Below, piece after piece: positions 15,559-22,355 of a stretch of 45,551 nucleotides of DNA. Position numbers and translations under genes: made by a program. Source of the DNA: CAZRUM01 sp964603435 (GTDB lineage Bacteria; Patescibacteriota; Patescibacteriia; Magasanikbacterales; UBA922); contig CAZRUM010000002.1 in assembly GCA_964603435.1 (NCBI GenBank), forward strand, positions 1-45,551, given 5' to 3'. The notes below the pieces were generated by a model that saw nothing but the letters and a program-made list of their open reading frames with translations, was not told the origin of the DNA and ran no database searches. How positions within the stretch are numbered: the first letter of the stretch is position 1; each line of letters opens with the position of its first letter.

Positions 15559-15699
15559 ATGGTAAAGGACCACACAGTAAAAGTAACCATATTTTTCTTG
15601 GATGAAGATGGGTACGATGTCTATGCCGAGATAATTCTCATTACTATTCCAGCTTTCATTATCCGTCGAAAATTCCGGAGGAAATGGACTGTTGGGTAG
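15559..15699 (+). CDS. Tiny membrane protein, 46 aa, copy 2
   Basis: ATG 15559 follows GAGGAG by six bases. The product has a hydrophobic centre (VYAEIILITIPAFII) and a strongly basic C-terminus (RRKFRRKWTVG), suggesting one membrane helix with a positive inside tail. The centre is shared with copy 1 in protein and DNA: the bases ATGTCTATGCCGAGAT are identical in both. The gene lies 52 bases after copy 1. Function unknown; a holin-like or toxin-like peptide is possible but unsupported. Confidence 0.55.
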   Translation: MVKDHTVKVTIFFLDEDGYDVYAEIILITIPAFIIRRKFRRKWTVG

Positions 15700-15777
15700 A
15701 GAGATTTGCAAGAGTTGCAAGTCTAGAAAAATCATCTTGGGGCAGAACATGAAAGTCCACTGTCCCAAAACGTTGCA

Positions 15778-15806
15778 GGCGACCGAAAGGGTCGTTTTTT
15801 TGTTTG
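15778..15806 (+). terminator. Terminator after the mini-ORF pair
   Basis: CGACC and GGTCG pair around a GAAAG loop, followed by seven T. The 78 bases between the last stop and the hairpin hold no further gene that I can see. Confidence 0.85.
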
Positions 15807-15857
15807 TCAAAATTGCGATAAATATGTTATAATAATTTTGCTTAACATAGCTAAAAC

Positions 15858-16883
15858 ATGTATTTTGTATATTTTTTATTAGCATTTTTCCTGTCTTTTT
15901 TCCTAACTATCATAGTGCGTCAGCTAATGCGTTATTTTAAGATTGTGGATATTCCAAAAGTTGAGAAAAGAAAAATTCACAAGAAAAAAATACCTTTGGG
16001 TGGTGGCTTAGCAATTTTTGCTAGTTTTTTTATTTTAGCTTTTGCTTTTCACGGGGAGCTAGGGGATCATGTTACTCTTACACATATTTGGGCATTGTTT
16101 TTTGGTGGGCTAGTTTTGATGATAGGTGGAATTCTAGATGATAAATATAATCTAAAAGCAAAACAACAGATTTGGTTTCCAGTGCTCGCTGCTGTGATTG
16201 TTTTACTTTTTAAAATTGGACCAGAGATAATTACTAATCCTTTCGGTGGTGTAGTAGAGCTAAGTGTATATGCTTGGGGAAATTATCTGACTATTGCTAA
16301 TCTGTTAGTTTTTGTTTGGCTTATGGCGATGATGTTTACTACTAAGCTTTTAGACGGATTAGATGGGTTAGTTACAGGTGTGGTAGCTATTGGTGCGATG
16401 ATGATTTTCTTCTTGAGTCTAGAGCCACAATGGTTTCAGCCAGACGTGGCCATGTTATCAATTTTATTTGCCGGTTCTTGTGTGGGGTTTTTAGTCTGGA
16501 ATTGGCATCCGGCAAAAATATTTCTTGGTGAAGGTGGAAGTTTGTTTACTGGTTTTATGCTCGGAAGTCTGGCTGTTATTTCTGGTAGTAAGATTGCTAC
16601 AGCCTTGCTTGTCATGGGTGTGCCTATGCTTGATATTGTTCGTGTTATATTTTTACGTATCAGAAAAGGTAAACCAATTTTTGTTGGTGATTCAGAACAT
16701 TTACATTTTCGTTTATTAAAAAGTGGAATGACACAAAAGCAAGCTGTGCTATTATTCTATAGTTTGTCATTTTTATTTGGCATTACCACCTTATTTTTAC
16801 AAAGCAGTCAAAAATTGATGGCACTTAGTTTTTTATTTGTTCTCATGATGCTTTTGGGTGTGTGGTTTGGTCGAAAGAAATAA
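15858..16883 (+). CDS. WecA/TagO/MraY-family phospho-sugar transferase
   Basis: The enzyme transfers a UDP-linked amino-sugar phosphate to undecaprenyl phosphate, the first membrane step of polymer or peptidoglycan synthesis. The 341 residues contain about ten membrane helices. Motifs: HKKKIPLGGG (usual HxxPxPxxGG), ILDDKYNLKAKQQ (the DD motif), KLLDGLDGLVTG, NWHPAKIFLGEGGS and SEHLHFRLL. Two sites deviate: the usual GDxGS reads GEGGS, and the usual HxHHRL reads HLHFRLL. The final motif favours the WecA/TagO branch over MraY, but I am not sure. No SD. The rest of the dcw cluster is not adjacent. Confidence 0.88.
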   Translation: MYFVYFLLAFFLSFFLTIIVRQLMRYFKIVDIPKVEKRKIHKKKIPLGGGLAIFASFFILAFAFHGELGDHVTLTHIWALFFGGLVLMIGGILDDKYNLKAKQQIWFPVLAAVIVLLFKIGPEIITNPFGGVVELSVYAWGNYLTIANLLVFVWLMAMMFTTKLLDGLDGLVTGVVAIGAMMIFFLSLEPQWFQPDVAMLSILFAGSCVGFLVWNWHPAKIFLGEGGSLFTGFMLGSLAVISGSKIATALLVMGVPMLDIVRVIFLRIRKGKPIFVGDSEHLHFRLLKSGMTQKQAVLLFYSLSFLFGITTLFLQSSQKLMALSFLFVLMMLLGVWFGRKK

Positions 16884-16937
16884 CACGGAGATACGGAATT
16901 TACGGAGTATATGGAAGAATCTTTATAAACAAAACAT

Positions 16938-17411
16938 ATGGAGGAAGAAAAAAGAAAAATAAAAGCTTGGCAGTGGGTGGTTTTGATTATTATCATTGCT
17001 ACTACTATTGGTCTGAAAATTTATCAAACTAGAATTCCTAGTGTAAAAATGGAACTTAAAAATCAGACCCTAGATTTGATGCTCGCAAAAACTCTAAAGC
17101 AGCGTTATAAAGGATTAGGAGAGCGAGAATCTCTGGGTTTATATGATGGTATGCTTTTCTCTTATACACTTGCTGGTAAGCCTACTATGGTAATGCGAGG
17201 TATGGAATTTCCTATAGATATTGTCTGGTTTAATGATGGTGTAGTGGTAGACATAGCCCCTAACGCCCAAATTGAGCCGGGGGTACCCGAAGATGCTTTA
17301 AAGAGATATTCACCTCGGATAGAGGCAAATTTGGTCTTAGAGCTAAAGGCTGACTGGGTAGAGAAGAATGACCTTAAAATAGGGGACAGAATACAAGTAT
17401 TTAGTAATTAG
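16938..17411 (+). CDS. DUF192 protein with N-terminal membrane anchor
   Basis: DUF192 proteins are small beta-rich domains, usually exported or anchored, of unknown biochemical role. Here a basic N-terminus and a membrane helix (about residues 12-30, WVVLIIIIATTIGLKIY) precede the domain. Family features are LYDGMLFSY near 68, GMEFPIDIVWF near 90, the conserved P and Y of PEDALKRYSP, and the final LELKADWVEKNDLKIGD. The length of 157 fits. It follows the WecA-like gene after 54 bases that carry the repeated ACGGAGATACGGAATTTACGGAG-like words; no SD. Confidence 0.9.
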   Translation: MEEEKRKIKAWQWVVLIIIIATTIGLKIYQTRIPSVKMELKNQTLDLMLAKTLKQRYKGLGERESLGLYDGMLFSYTLAGKPTMVMRGMEFPIDIVWFNDGVVVDIAPNAQIEPGVPEDALKRYSPRIEANLVLELKADWVEKNDLKIGDRIQVFSN

Positions 17412-17545
17412 AAATTTAGTAATTGCTAGTTTATCCCCATCTATTGACAAAATTATCTATTTATTGTATTATATCGCCACTTGGATTGGTTTTATTCCCT
17501 TTTTAATCAATTACCAAGTTACTCTTTACTAAATTTCTAATTACC
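17403..17545. repeat. Inverted repeat flanking the rplU promoter
   Basis: TAATTAGAAATTTAGTAA at the left (17405-17422) and its complement TTACTAAATTTCTAATTA at the right (near 17526-17543) are an 18-bp perfect inverted repeat, with about 100 bases between. The left arm overlaps the DUF192 stop; the right arm ends a few bases before the rplU start. The promoter at 17444 lies between, so only readthrough RNA from DUF192 can form the full structure. Confidence 0.85.
17444..17472 (+). promoter_or_regulatory. Promoter of rplU
   Basis: Perfect TTGACA (17444-17449), 17 bases, TATTAT (17467-17472). The leader is about 75 bases. Confidence 0.8.
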
Positions 17546-17551
17546 CTATTT

Positions 17552-17863
17552 ATGTTTGCAGTTATTGAAACCGGTGGAAAACAGTACTTAATAAAGACTG
17601 GTGACACCATGAAAATCGAAAAACTTGATGCCGAGGTTGGCAAAGAAGTTGTTTTTGATAAAGTTTTGCTTTTGGCTGATGAAGATGGAAAAGATGTAAA
17701 AATCGGTACTCCATATCTAGAAGGTGTTAGCATTGCAGCTGACGTTGAAGAACAAGGTAGAAGTAAAAAAATTCGTGTAGTCAAATATAAACGAAAAATA
17801 CGTTATAAAAAAGTTTACGGTCATAGACAACATTTTACCAAGGTTGCAGTGAAAGAAGTCTAA
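17552..17863 (+). CDS. rplU: 50S ribosomal protein L21
   Basis: L21 is a 23S rRNA-binding protein of the large subunit. The 103 residues have the conserved MFAVIETGGKQY start and the C-terminal KKVYGHRQHFT signature. ATG 17552 is certain from this alignment; there is no SD. rpmA (L27), the usual downstream partner, is not here: a terminator follows and then convergent recR. The expression signal is the strong promoter at 17444. Confidence 0.98.
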   Translation: MFAVIETGGKQYLIKTGDTMKIEKLDAEVGKEVVFDKVLLLADEDGKDVKIGTPYLEGVSIAADVEEQGRSKKIRVVKYKRKIRYKKVYGHRQHFTKVAVKEV

Positions 17864-17899
17864 CATTGATTCCACAGATTTTTGAAAGATTACACAGAT

Positions 17900-17932
17900 T
17901 AAAAACCCGCCAGATTGGCGGGTTTTTTTTGT
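17900..17932. terminator. Bidirectional terminator between rplU and recR
   Basis: AAAAACCCGCCA pairs with TGGCGGGTTTTT around GATT (close), with eight T on the plus side and an A-run on the other. It serves both convergent genes. Confidence 0.9.
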
Positions 17933-17943
17933 GTGATTTTATT

Positions 17944-18537
17944 TTAACTCTTGACTCTATTTTTCAAAGCATTTTCCAATGTGATCTCATCAGCGTATTG
18001 CAAGTCACTTCCCATTGGTAGTCCGCGGGCGAGACGAGTGATTTTTACTTTGTCATTTATTTTTTTAATTTTGTTTTGTAAAAACATCATAGTGTTTTCA
18101 CCATCTAGATCAGGATTTAGAGCAAAGATTACTTCATCTGCACCTTCGTTTATTCGTGTTAGCAGTTCTTTTATCTTCATGCTTTCTTGTTCATCATCAT
18201 TTGGTTTTATTACTCCGCGTAGGATATGATAAGTGCCATTGTAGGTGCGAGTTTTTTCTATGGCTTGCAAGTCTTGCGAATCAGCTACTACACAGACAGT
18301 AGAGTGGTCACGATTTTTGTCAGCACAAATCTGACAAGGAGAAGAGTCTGCAAAATCCCAACAAGTCTCACAGCTTTTTACCTGCTCTAATAATTCTTTT
18401 AGAGCTAGAGCTAGTTCACCTGCATCTTTTTTTCCAGATTTTAGCAAATAAAAAACATAGCGCTCGGCTGTTCTTTCACCAACGCTTGGTAAGTTAGAAA
18501 AAGCATCTATTAGGTTTTGGATTGAACGTGAATACAT
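17944..18537 (-). CDS. recR: Recombination protein RecR
   Basis: RecR forms a DNA clamp with RecO/RecF that loads RecA at gaps. Order of parts: helix-hairpin-helix LPSVGERTAERY near residues 17-29, a four-cysteine zinc finger CETC...CQIC (about 56-72), and a Toprim domain from CVVADSQDLQAIE to the C-terminus (LARGLPMGSDLQYAD). 197 residues is the normal length. The Toprim strand reads VVADSQD where VVEEPxD is common, losing the usual glutamate; RecR Toprim is not catalytic, so this may be harmless. It normally follows ybaB directly; here a GIY-YIG gene and three repeats lie between. Confidence 0.95.
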   Translation of the reverse strand: MYSRSIQNLIDAFSNLPSVGERTAERYVFYLLKSGKKDAGELALALKELLEQVKSCETCWDFADSSPCQICADKNRDHSTVCVVADSQDLQAIEKTRTYNGTYHILRGVIKPNDDEQESMKIKELLTRINEGADEVIFALNPDLDGENTMMFLQNKIKKINDKVKITRLARGLPMGSDLQYADEITLENALKNRVKS

Positions 18538-18543
18538 ATTTTA

Positions 18544-18582
18544 ATCCTGAGTGAGTCTGAAAGAGTGAATCGAAGGATCCCG
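18544..18582 (-). repeat. Family A repeat upstream of recR
   Basis: ATCCTGAGTGAG...GAATCGAAGGATCCCG, the reverse orientation of the CGGGATCCTTCGA...CTCAGGAT unit. It lies directly upstream of the recR start. The next 85 bases to 18670 are AT-rich without a gene. Confidence 0.85.
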
Positions 18583-18670
18583 ATGTTGTTTGATTTTATT
18601 TTGGATTAAATTTAATTGAAGTTTTGTTATAGAAAAAATAATTATTATTCAAAAATTGATACATTAAAAA

Positions 18671-18708
18671 CGGGATTCTTCCACCTCACTGCGTTCAGTG
18701 TCAGAATT
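18671..18708 (+). repeat. Family A-like repeat forming the 3' end of the GIY-YIG gene
   Basis: CGGGATTCTTCC, then a CACTG/CAGTG stem around CGTT, then TCAGAATT. The minus-strand stop codon of the GIY-YIG gene (18701-18703) lies inside it. Confidence 0.85.
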
Positions 18709-18994
18709 GGTTAAATATATTATCCAAATTAGGATTAACTGTTTTTATTAATTCAATCTTTCTCTCTCTTGCCCAACCTTTCAATTGTTTTTCTCTAGCT
18801 AAGGCTTCTTTGATAGTATTATATTCTTCAAAATATAATAATTCATCCACATTATATCTGGATGTAAAAGCATTTTTAAAATATTTTATCTCATGTTGCC
18901 GCCATCTTCTATCTATTCCATCTGTAAAACCAACGTAATAAACTGTCCGACGTTTATTGCTTAATATGTAAGTGTAGTAAACTTTATTTTTCAT
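18701..18994 (-). CDS. Single-domain GIY-YIG nuclease (UPF0213/YhbQ-like)
   Basis: The 97-residue protein is one GIY-YIG nuclease domain: YYTYILSNKRRTVYYVGFT near the N-terminus, the catalytic arginine in IDRRWRQH, and the glutamate in ALAREKQLKGW near residue 70. It is wedged between ybaB and recR, normally adjacent, on the same strand. Repeats of the same family flank it in direct orientation (19012-19053 and 18671-18708), and the 3' one supplies the last codons and stop. The arrangement suggests insertion of a nuclease-plus-repeat unit into the operon. The biochemical target is unknown. Confidence 0.92.
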   Translation of the reverse strand: MKNKVYYTYILSNKRRTVYYVGFTDGIDRRWRQHEIKYFKNAFTSRYNVDELLYFEEYNTIKEALAREKQLKGWARERKIELIKTVNPNLDNIFNQF

Positions 18995-19011
18995 GACAGG
19001 CGCATTTTAGA

Positions 19012-19053
19012 CGGGATTCTTCGTTGTAAAGCTACGCTTTACTCCTCAGAATT
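19012..19053 (+). repeat. Family A-like repeat between ybaB and the GIY-YIG gene
   Basis: CGGGATTCTTCG, a GTAAAG/CTTTAC stem around the CTACG core, and CTCAGAATT. It begins 17 bases upstream of the GIY-YIG start and ends three bases before the ybaB stop. Confidence 0.85.
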
Positions 19054-19055
19054 AG

Positions 19056-19352
19056 TTAGGATAGACCTGGGATATTAGGAAGTCCACCCATTTCTTTCAT
19101 CTTCATAGCCATAGTGCGTTGCATAGTTTTTAGAGCACTAGCATGGGCATCAACAATAGCGGATTCTAGTTTTGATTTTTTATCTGTAGACAATAGTTCA
19201 GTTGGGATGTCCAAACTTTTTAGAGTTAGGTTGCCATCCATAACAAGAGAAACACCACTTGAAGTGGCAGTAGTTGATTCTTCTGCTAGTTTACTTTGCA
19301 TATCTTTGGCTTGTCCACGTAGGTCTTTGAACTGTTTTAGTTTGTTGAACAT
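19056..19352 (-). CDS. ybaB: YbaB/EbfC nucleoid-associated protein
   Basis: YbaB/EbfC proteins are small dimeric DNA-binding proteins. The 98 residues show the family order: an N-terminal helix (FNKLKQFKDLRGQAKDMQ), a beta strand pair around VSLVMDGNLTLKSLDIP, then a long helix and a Met/Gly-rich tail (MKMKEMGGLPNIPGL). The gene follows dnaB by 28 bases on the same strand and lies upstream of recR, the conserved ybaB-recR order, apart from the intervening GIY-YIG unit. Confidence 0.92.
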   Translation of the reverse strand: MFNKLKQFKDLRGQAKDMQSKLAEESTTATSSGVSLVMDGNLTLKSLDIPTELLSTDKKSKLESAIVDAHASALKTMQRTMAMKMKEMGGLPNIPGLS

Positions 19353-19380
19353 ATAGTATTAATTTAAACTGATTAATAAT

Positions 19381-20853
19381 TTAGAATTTAGGTATTCCTG
19401 GTGCTTTGCTTGCTTGAGGTTGGGGTTGTATTTGCCCAGGTTGAGGTTGTGTTGTTGGGGGTGGGGGAGGAGCTTGACCAAAGTTTGTATCAATATTTTT
19501 GAAACTAGCATTTTCAGCGCTAAAGAATGTCTTTATTACACCAGTCGGACCATTTCTATGTTTTGATACGTAGATTTCAGCAATTTGTCTTTCATCTGGT
19601 GGAATATCTTCTTCACGATAATTTTTGTCAGCTGATTTACGATAGATAAACATAACTACATCGGCATCCTGCTCAATAGAACCAGAGTCACGCAAGTCAG
19701 ATAATTTTGGAATAGATGGTTTGCGTGATTCTACCCCACGAGATAGCTGGGACAAAGCAAGCACAGGTATATTAAGTTCACGAGCAATACCTTTTAGATT
19801 TCTAGACATCTCCGCTACTTCTTGTACACGATTGTCACCGTGTTTTTTACTATGAGAATCCATTAGTTGCAAGTAGTCAATAATTATCAAATCTAAACCG
19901 TGTTCAGCTTTTAGTCTTCTGGCTTTGGTACGAATTTGCATAACGTTATTACCAGGTTGATCATCAATATAAATTTTGGCTTCAGATAGGACACCCATGG
20001 CTTGACCAATACGGGGGAAATCCTGACTACCAGGTTTATCGGATAGGTTACCAGTTCTCATTTTCCACAAGTCTACATTAGCTTCAGCACAGAGCATTCT
20101 GTCTACTAGTTGTTCTTTACTCATTTCCAAAGAAAATAAACCAACAGAAGCTTTTCCTCTAACGGCAACATTTCTTGCAATATCAAGAGCTAAAGAAGTC
20201 TTACCAACAGAAGGACGAGCTGCCAAAATAACAAGATCTGATTTTTGTAGACCAGCTAATAAATTATCTAATTGGTGAAAACCTGTTGGCAGACCACGCA
20301 ATTTACCTTTTTCTTTGTGCAGTTCATCAATTCTTTCAAAAGCCCCACTCAAAACTTCACGAATAGGGGAGAAGGTTTGTTTCAAATGTTTTTCAGTAAC
20401 ACCATAAAGGTGCTGTTGGGCTTCATCGAGTAGTCCTTCTACATCTTCGGTTTCTTCTTGATAACCAAGTTTTGTAATTTGGTGTGAAGCAGCTAATAGT
20501 TTTCGTAAAGTAGATTTCTTTCTAATTATTTTGGCATACTGTTCAGCATGAGAAGCGGTTGGAACAGTATTGGATAATTTTGTTAAATAACTTCTGCCAC
20601 CTGTTTTTTCAGTCTTACTCAATTCTTCCAAACGATTACCAACAGTCAAAACATCAATAGGTTCGTTTTTGTTGTACAGTTCTGCCATCACTTCAAAAAT
20701 AGTGACATGGGCATTCTTATAAAAATCTTCTGCATCCACAAAGTCAGCCACACTTAGCATGGTGTCTTTATCAATTAAAATAGCACCTAGAAGTGACATT
20801 TCTGCTTCCAGATTTTGTGGCGGTATTTTTTCTAGTTTTGTGATGTCGGACAT
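19381..20853 (-). CDS. dnaB: Replicative DNA helicase DnaB
   Basis: DnaB is the hexameric fork helicase. The N-terminal helical domain begins with PPQNLEAEMSLLGAIL, which fixes the start at 20853; the RecA-like domain has Walker A ARPSVGKTSLALDIA near residue 212 and Walker B LIIIDYLQLM, with LSQLSRGVE and RDSGSIEQDADV further on. The 490 residues contain no intein. The C-terminal 30 residues are a proline/glutamine tail (PPPPPTTQPQPGQ...), possibly a flexible interaction arm. It starts a minus-strand run dnaB-ybaB-GIY-YIG-recR. Confidence 0.97.
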   Translation of the reverse strand: MSDITKLEKIPPQNLEAEMSLLGAILIDKDTMLSVADFVDAEDFYKNAHVTIFEVMAELYNKNEPIDVLTVGNRLEELSKTEKTGGRSYLTKLSNTVPTASHAEQYAKIIRKKSTLRKLLAASHQITKLGYQEETEDVEGLLDEAQQHLYGVTEKHLKQTFSPIREVLSGAFERIDELHKEKGKLRGLPTGFHQLDNLLAGLQKSDLVILAARPSVGKTSLALDIARNVAVRGKASVGLFSLEMSKEQLVDRMLCAEANVDLWKMRTGNLSDKPGSQDFPRIGQAMGVLSEAKIYIDDQPGNNVMQIRTKARRLKAEHGLDLIIIDYLQLMDSHSKKHGDNRVQEVAEMSRNLKGIARELNIPVLALSQLSRGVESRKPSIPKLSDLRDSGSIEQDADVVMFIYRKSADKNYREEDIPPDERQIAEIYVSKHRNGPTGVIKTFFSAENASFKNIDTNFGQAPPPPPTTQPQPGQIQPQPQASKAPGIPKF

Positions 20854-20860
20854 AAATTGG

Positions 20861-20899
20861 ACTTCAGCTATTGGACTTCAGACTTCAGTCTAAAGTGCT
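20861..20899. repeat. Short CTTCAG-word repeats upstream of dnaB
   Basis: GGACTTCAG occurs at about 20862 and 20874, and ACTTCAG again at 20882. The words lie in the dnaB leader (minus strand). A related heptamer tract lies inside the glycosyltransferase at 21664-21692. Confidence 0.6.
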
Positions 20900-20911
20900 T
20901 AGGTAATGAGT

Positions 20912-20940
20912 ATAGTAGCTGATATAGCTTTTTAATTCAA
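20912..20940 (-). promoter_or_regulatory. Probable promoter of the dnaB operon
   Basis: Minus strand TTGAAT (20935-20940), 17 bases, TACTAT (20912-20917). Confidence 0.55.
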
Positions 20941-20979
20941 GCCTTGGTTTTGTGTAACTGTGGAGGTAGTGTAGATAAA

Positions 20980-21008
20980 TTGATGATAAGTAAAATTTAG
21001 CGTATAAT
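20980..21008 (+). promoter_or_regulatory. Promoter of the 21051 glycosyltransferase
   Basis: TTGATG (20980-20985), 17 bases, perfect TATAAT (21003-21008). A small palindrome ACAGCTTAAAGCTGT (21019-21033) lies in the short leader. Confidence 0.7.
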
Positions 21009-21050
21009 TACAGTACTTACAGCTTAAAGCTGTAGGCTGATAGCTGAATT

Positions 21051-22127
21051 ATGAAAACAGTATTTATCAACAATCTATACAAACCCTATGCTGTGGCAGA
21101 GGAGGTTGTTCAGAAACGGGCGAGAGAAGCGGTGGGCAGGGGTGAGGAAGCCGTTGTTATCACCTGGGGGCCTTGGCAAGGCTGGGGCTCTTGGAAACCG
21201 CGAAAGGGGATTGAGGATGATGTTCTTATCTATCGTTTTTGGGTACCAAATATTTTTTCTTATAGAAATTTGTCCAAGCACAATATGTTTTGGCGCCTAC
21301 TCTGGCACAAGATAGATTTGTTCAATTTTTGGAGTGGCCGGATTATCAAGAATATTATAAAAGAAGAAAAACCAGATTTGTTAGAAACTCATAATTTAAT
21401 GGGAATAGGATATCAATTGGGAATAAAGAATAAAGAATCAGGAGTTAAATGGAAACATTATTTGCACGATGTTCAGCTGGTAGAACCTTCTGGGGTTCTG
21501 GCTTGGGATCATATGAAAGAAAATATTTTGCAAAAGATTTATTCTAGTATAATGAAAAGAAAATTTAGAAATGTTAATTTTGTCATAAGTCCGACAGAGT
21601 TTTTGAAACATTTTTATGAAGAAAGAGATTTTTTTAAGTATGCAGAGATTCAAGTTCAGAACAGCCTTCAGCCTTCAGCCTTCAGCCTTCAGAAACAAAA
21701 AGAAATAGGTGATAGACCGAAATTCTTATTTGTTGGTTCACTGGTAAAACATAAAGGTCTTCATGTCTTGATGGAAGCTTGGGAAAATATAAAAGACAAA
21801 GGACAAGAACTGCACATTGTCGGGAGCGGTGTAATGAAAGAAGAAATAAACACCTGGGCCAAGACTCAGGAAAATGTGTCTGTGTATGGTCGTCTGGAAA
21901 ATGAAAAACTTGAAAGTGTTTATAGAGAATCTGATATATTAATTTTTCCTTCAGTCTGCATAGAAAATAACCCAACTGTGATTCACGAGGCAGTGCATTA
22001 TGGTCTAGGTATTATCGCCGCTGATACTGGCGGGGTGAGAGAAGTTTTACTTGATGGGGATAATTCCTGGCTTTATATTCCAGATGATGTGGAGGAACTT
22101 ATTAAAAAAATTAGGCGTTTTGTATAA
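21051..22127 (+). CDS. Family 4 (GT-B) glycosyltransferase with internal heptamer tract
   Basis: Retaining GT4 enzymes move sugars from nucleotide donors to glycans. The C-terminal donor-binding half is typical: KFLFVGSLVKHKGLHVLMEA near residue 225, then PSVCIENNPTVIHEA (E-x7-E type motif) and TGGVREVL. The N-terminal half is divergent. Between halves, residues about 205-215 (SLQPSAFSLQ) come from four GCCTTCA heptamers (21664-21692), a tract whose slippage would shift the frame. The stop codon lies inside the loop of a terminator, and a second copy of the last ten codons follows at 22195-22227. No SD. Confidence 0.9.
   Translation: MKTVFINNLYKPYAVAEEVVQKRAREAVGRGEEAVVITWGPWQGWGSWKPRKGIEDDVLIYRFWVPNIFSYRNLSKHNMFWRLLWHKIDLFNFWSGRIIKNIIKEEKPDLLETHNLMGIGYQLGIKNKESGVKWKHYLHDVQLVEPSGVLAWDHMKENILQKIYSSIMKRKFRNVNFVISPTEFLKHFYEERDFFKYAEIQVQNSLQPSAFSLQKQKEIGDRPKFLFVGSLVKHKGLHVLMEAWENIKDKGQELHIVGSGVMKEEINTWAKTQENVSVYGRLENEKLESVYRESDILIFPSVCIENNPTVIHEAVHYGLGIIAADTGGVREVLLDGDNSWLYIPDDVEELIKKIRRFV
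21664..21692 (+). repeat. Four perfect GCCTTCA heptamers in the glycosyltransferase gene
   Basis: Four contiguous copies of GCCTTCA plus a final G. The unit length is not a multiple of three, so gain or loss of one copy would break or restore the reading frame. Confidence 0.9.
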
Positions 22128-22148
22128 TCAAACGCCTTTTGTTTTTTT
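22113..22148 (+). terminator. Terminator overlapping the end of the glycosyltransferase gene
   Basis: AGGCGTTT (22113-22120) pairs with AAACGCCT (22130-22137), followed by a T-rich tail. The stop codon TAA (22125-22127) is in the loop. Confidence 0.85.
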
Positions 22149-22164
22149 ATTTTGGATTATGATA

Positions 22165-22192
22165 CCCTTCCGTAGCTTTAGCGAAGGAGGGG
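22165..22192. repeat. Family B repeat (CCTTC-CGTAGCTTTAGC-GAAGG)
   Basis: CCTTC and GAAGG pair around CGTAGCTTTAGC. Related copies: 22263-22288 (CGTAGCTATAGCGAAG) and 37347-37369 (reverse orientation). Confidence 0.75.
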
Positions 22193-22194
22193 AA

Positions 22195-22227
22195 GCACTT
22201 ATTAAAAAAATAAAGAGATTTGTTTAA
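22195..22227 (+). pseudogene. Second copy of the glycosyltransferase 3' coding end
   Basis: This stretch reads ALIKKIKRFV then stop, against ELIKKIRRFV then stop at the end of the 21051-22127 gene. The 30 bases differ at five positions, but the protein differs only by conservative Arg/Lys. It has no start and no body, so it is the remnant end of a related gene copy or a recombined tail. Confidence 0.6.
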
Positions 22228-22246
22228 ATAGTAAAATAATGAATTA

Positions 22247-22304
22247 AAAACACCTCTAGTTTACCGGGCGTAGCTATAGCGAAGACCGGAGAGGTTTTTT
22301 TTTG
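22247..22304 (+). terminator. Terminator built around a family B repeat
   Basis: ACCTCT (22252-22257) pairs with AGAGGT (22290-22295), with an inner CCGG/CCGG pair and the CGTAGCTATAGCGAAG core, followed by nine T. The T-run merges into the next promoter's TTGACA. Confidence 0.75.
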
Positions 22305-22330
22305 ACAATAAATAAACATGGTGATAATAT
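22302..22330 (+). promoter_or_regulatory. Promoter of the DUF523 gene
   Basis: Perfect TTGACA (22302-22307), 17 bases, TAATAT (22325-22330), 26 bases before the start codon. Confidence 0.7.
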
Positions 22331-22355
22331 ATAATTATACATTAATTTTTGTAGT

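Noticed and set aside
22095..22227. A simple target-site duplication by an insertion sequence
   Set aside because: The copies differ at five of thirty bases in protein-neutral ways, and no transposase or terminal inverted repeats lie between.
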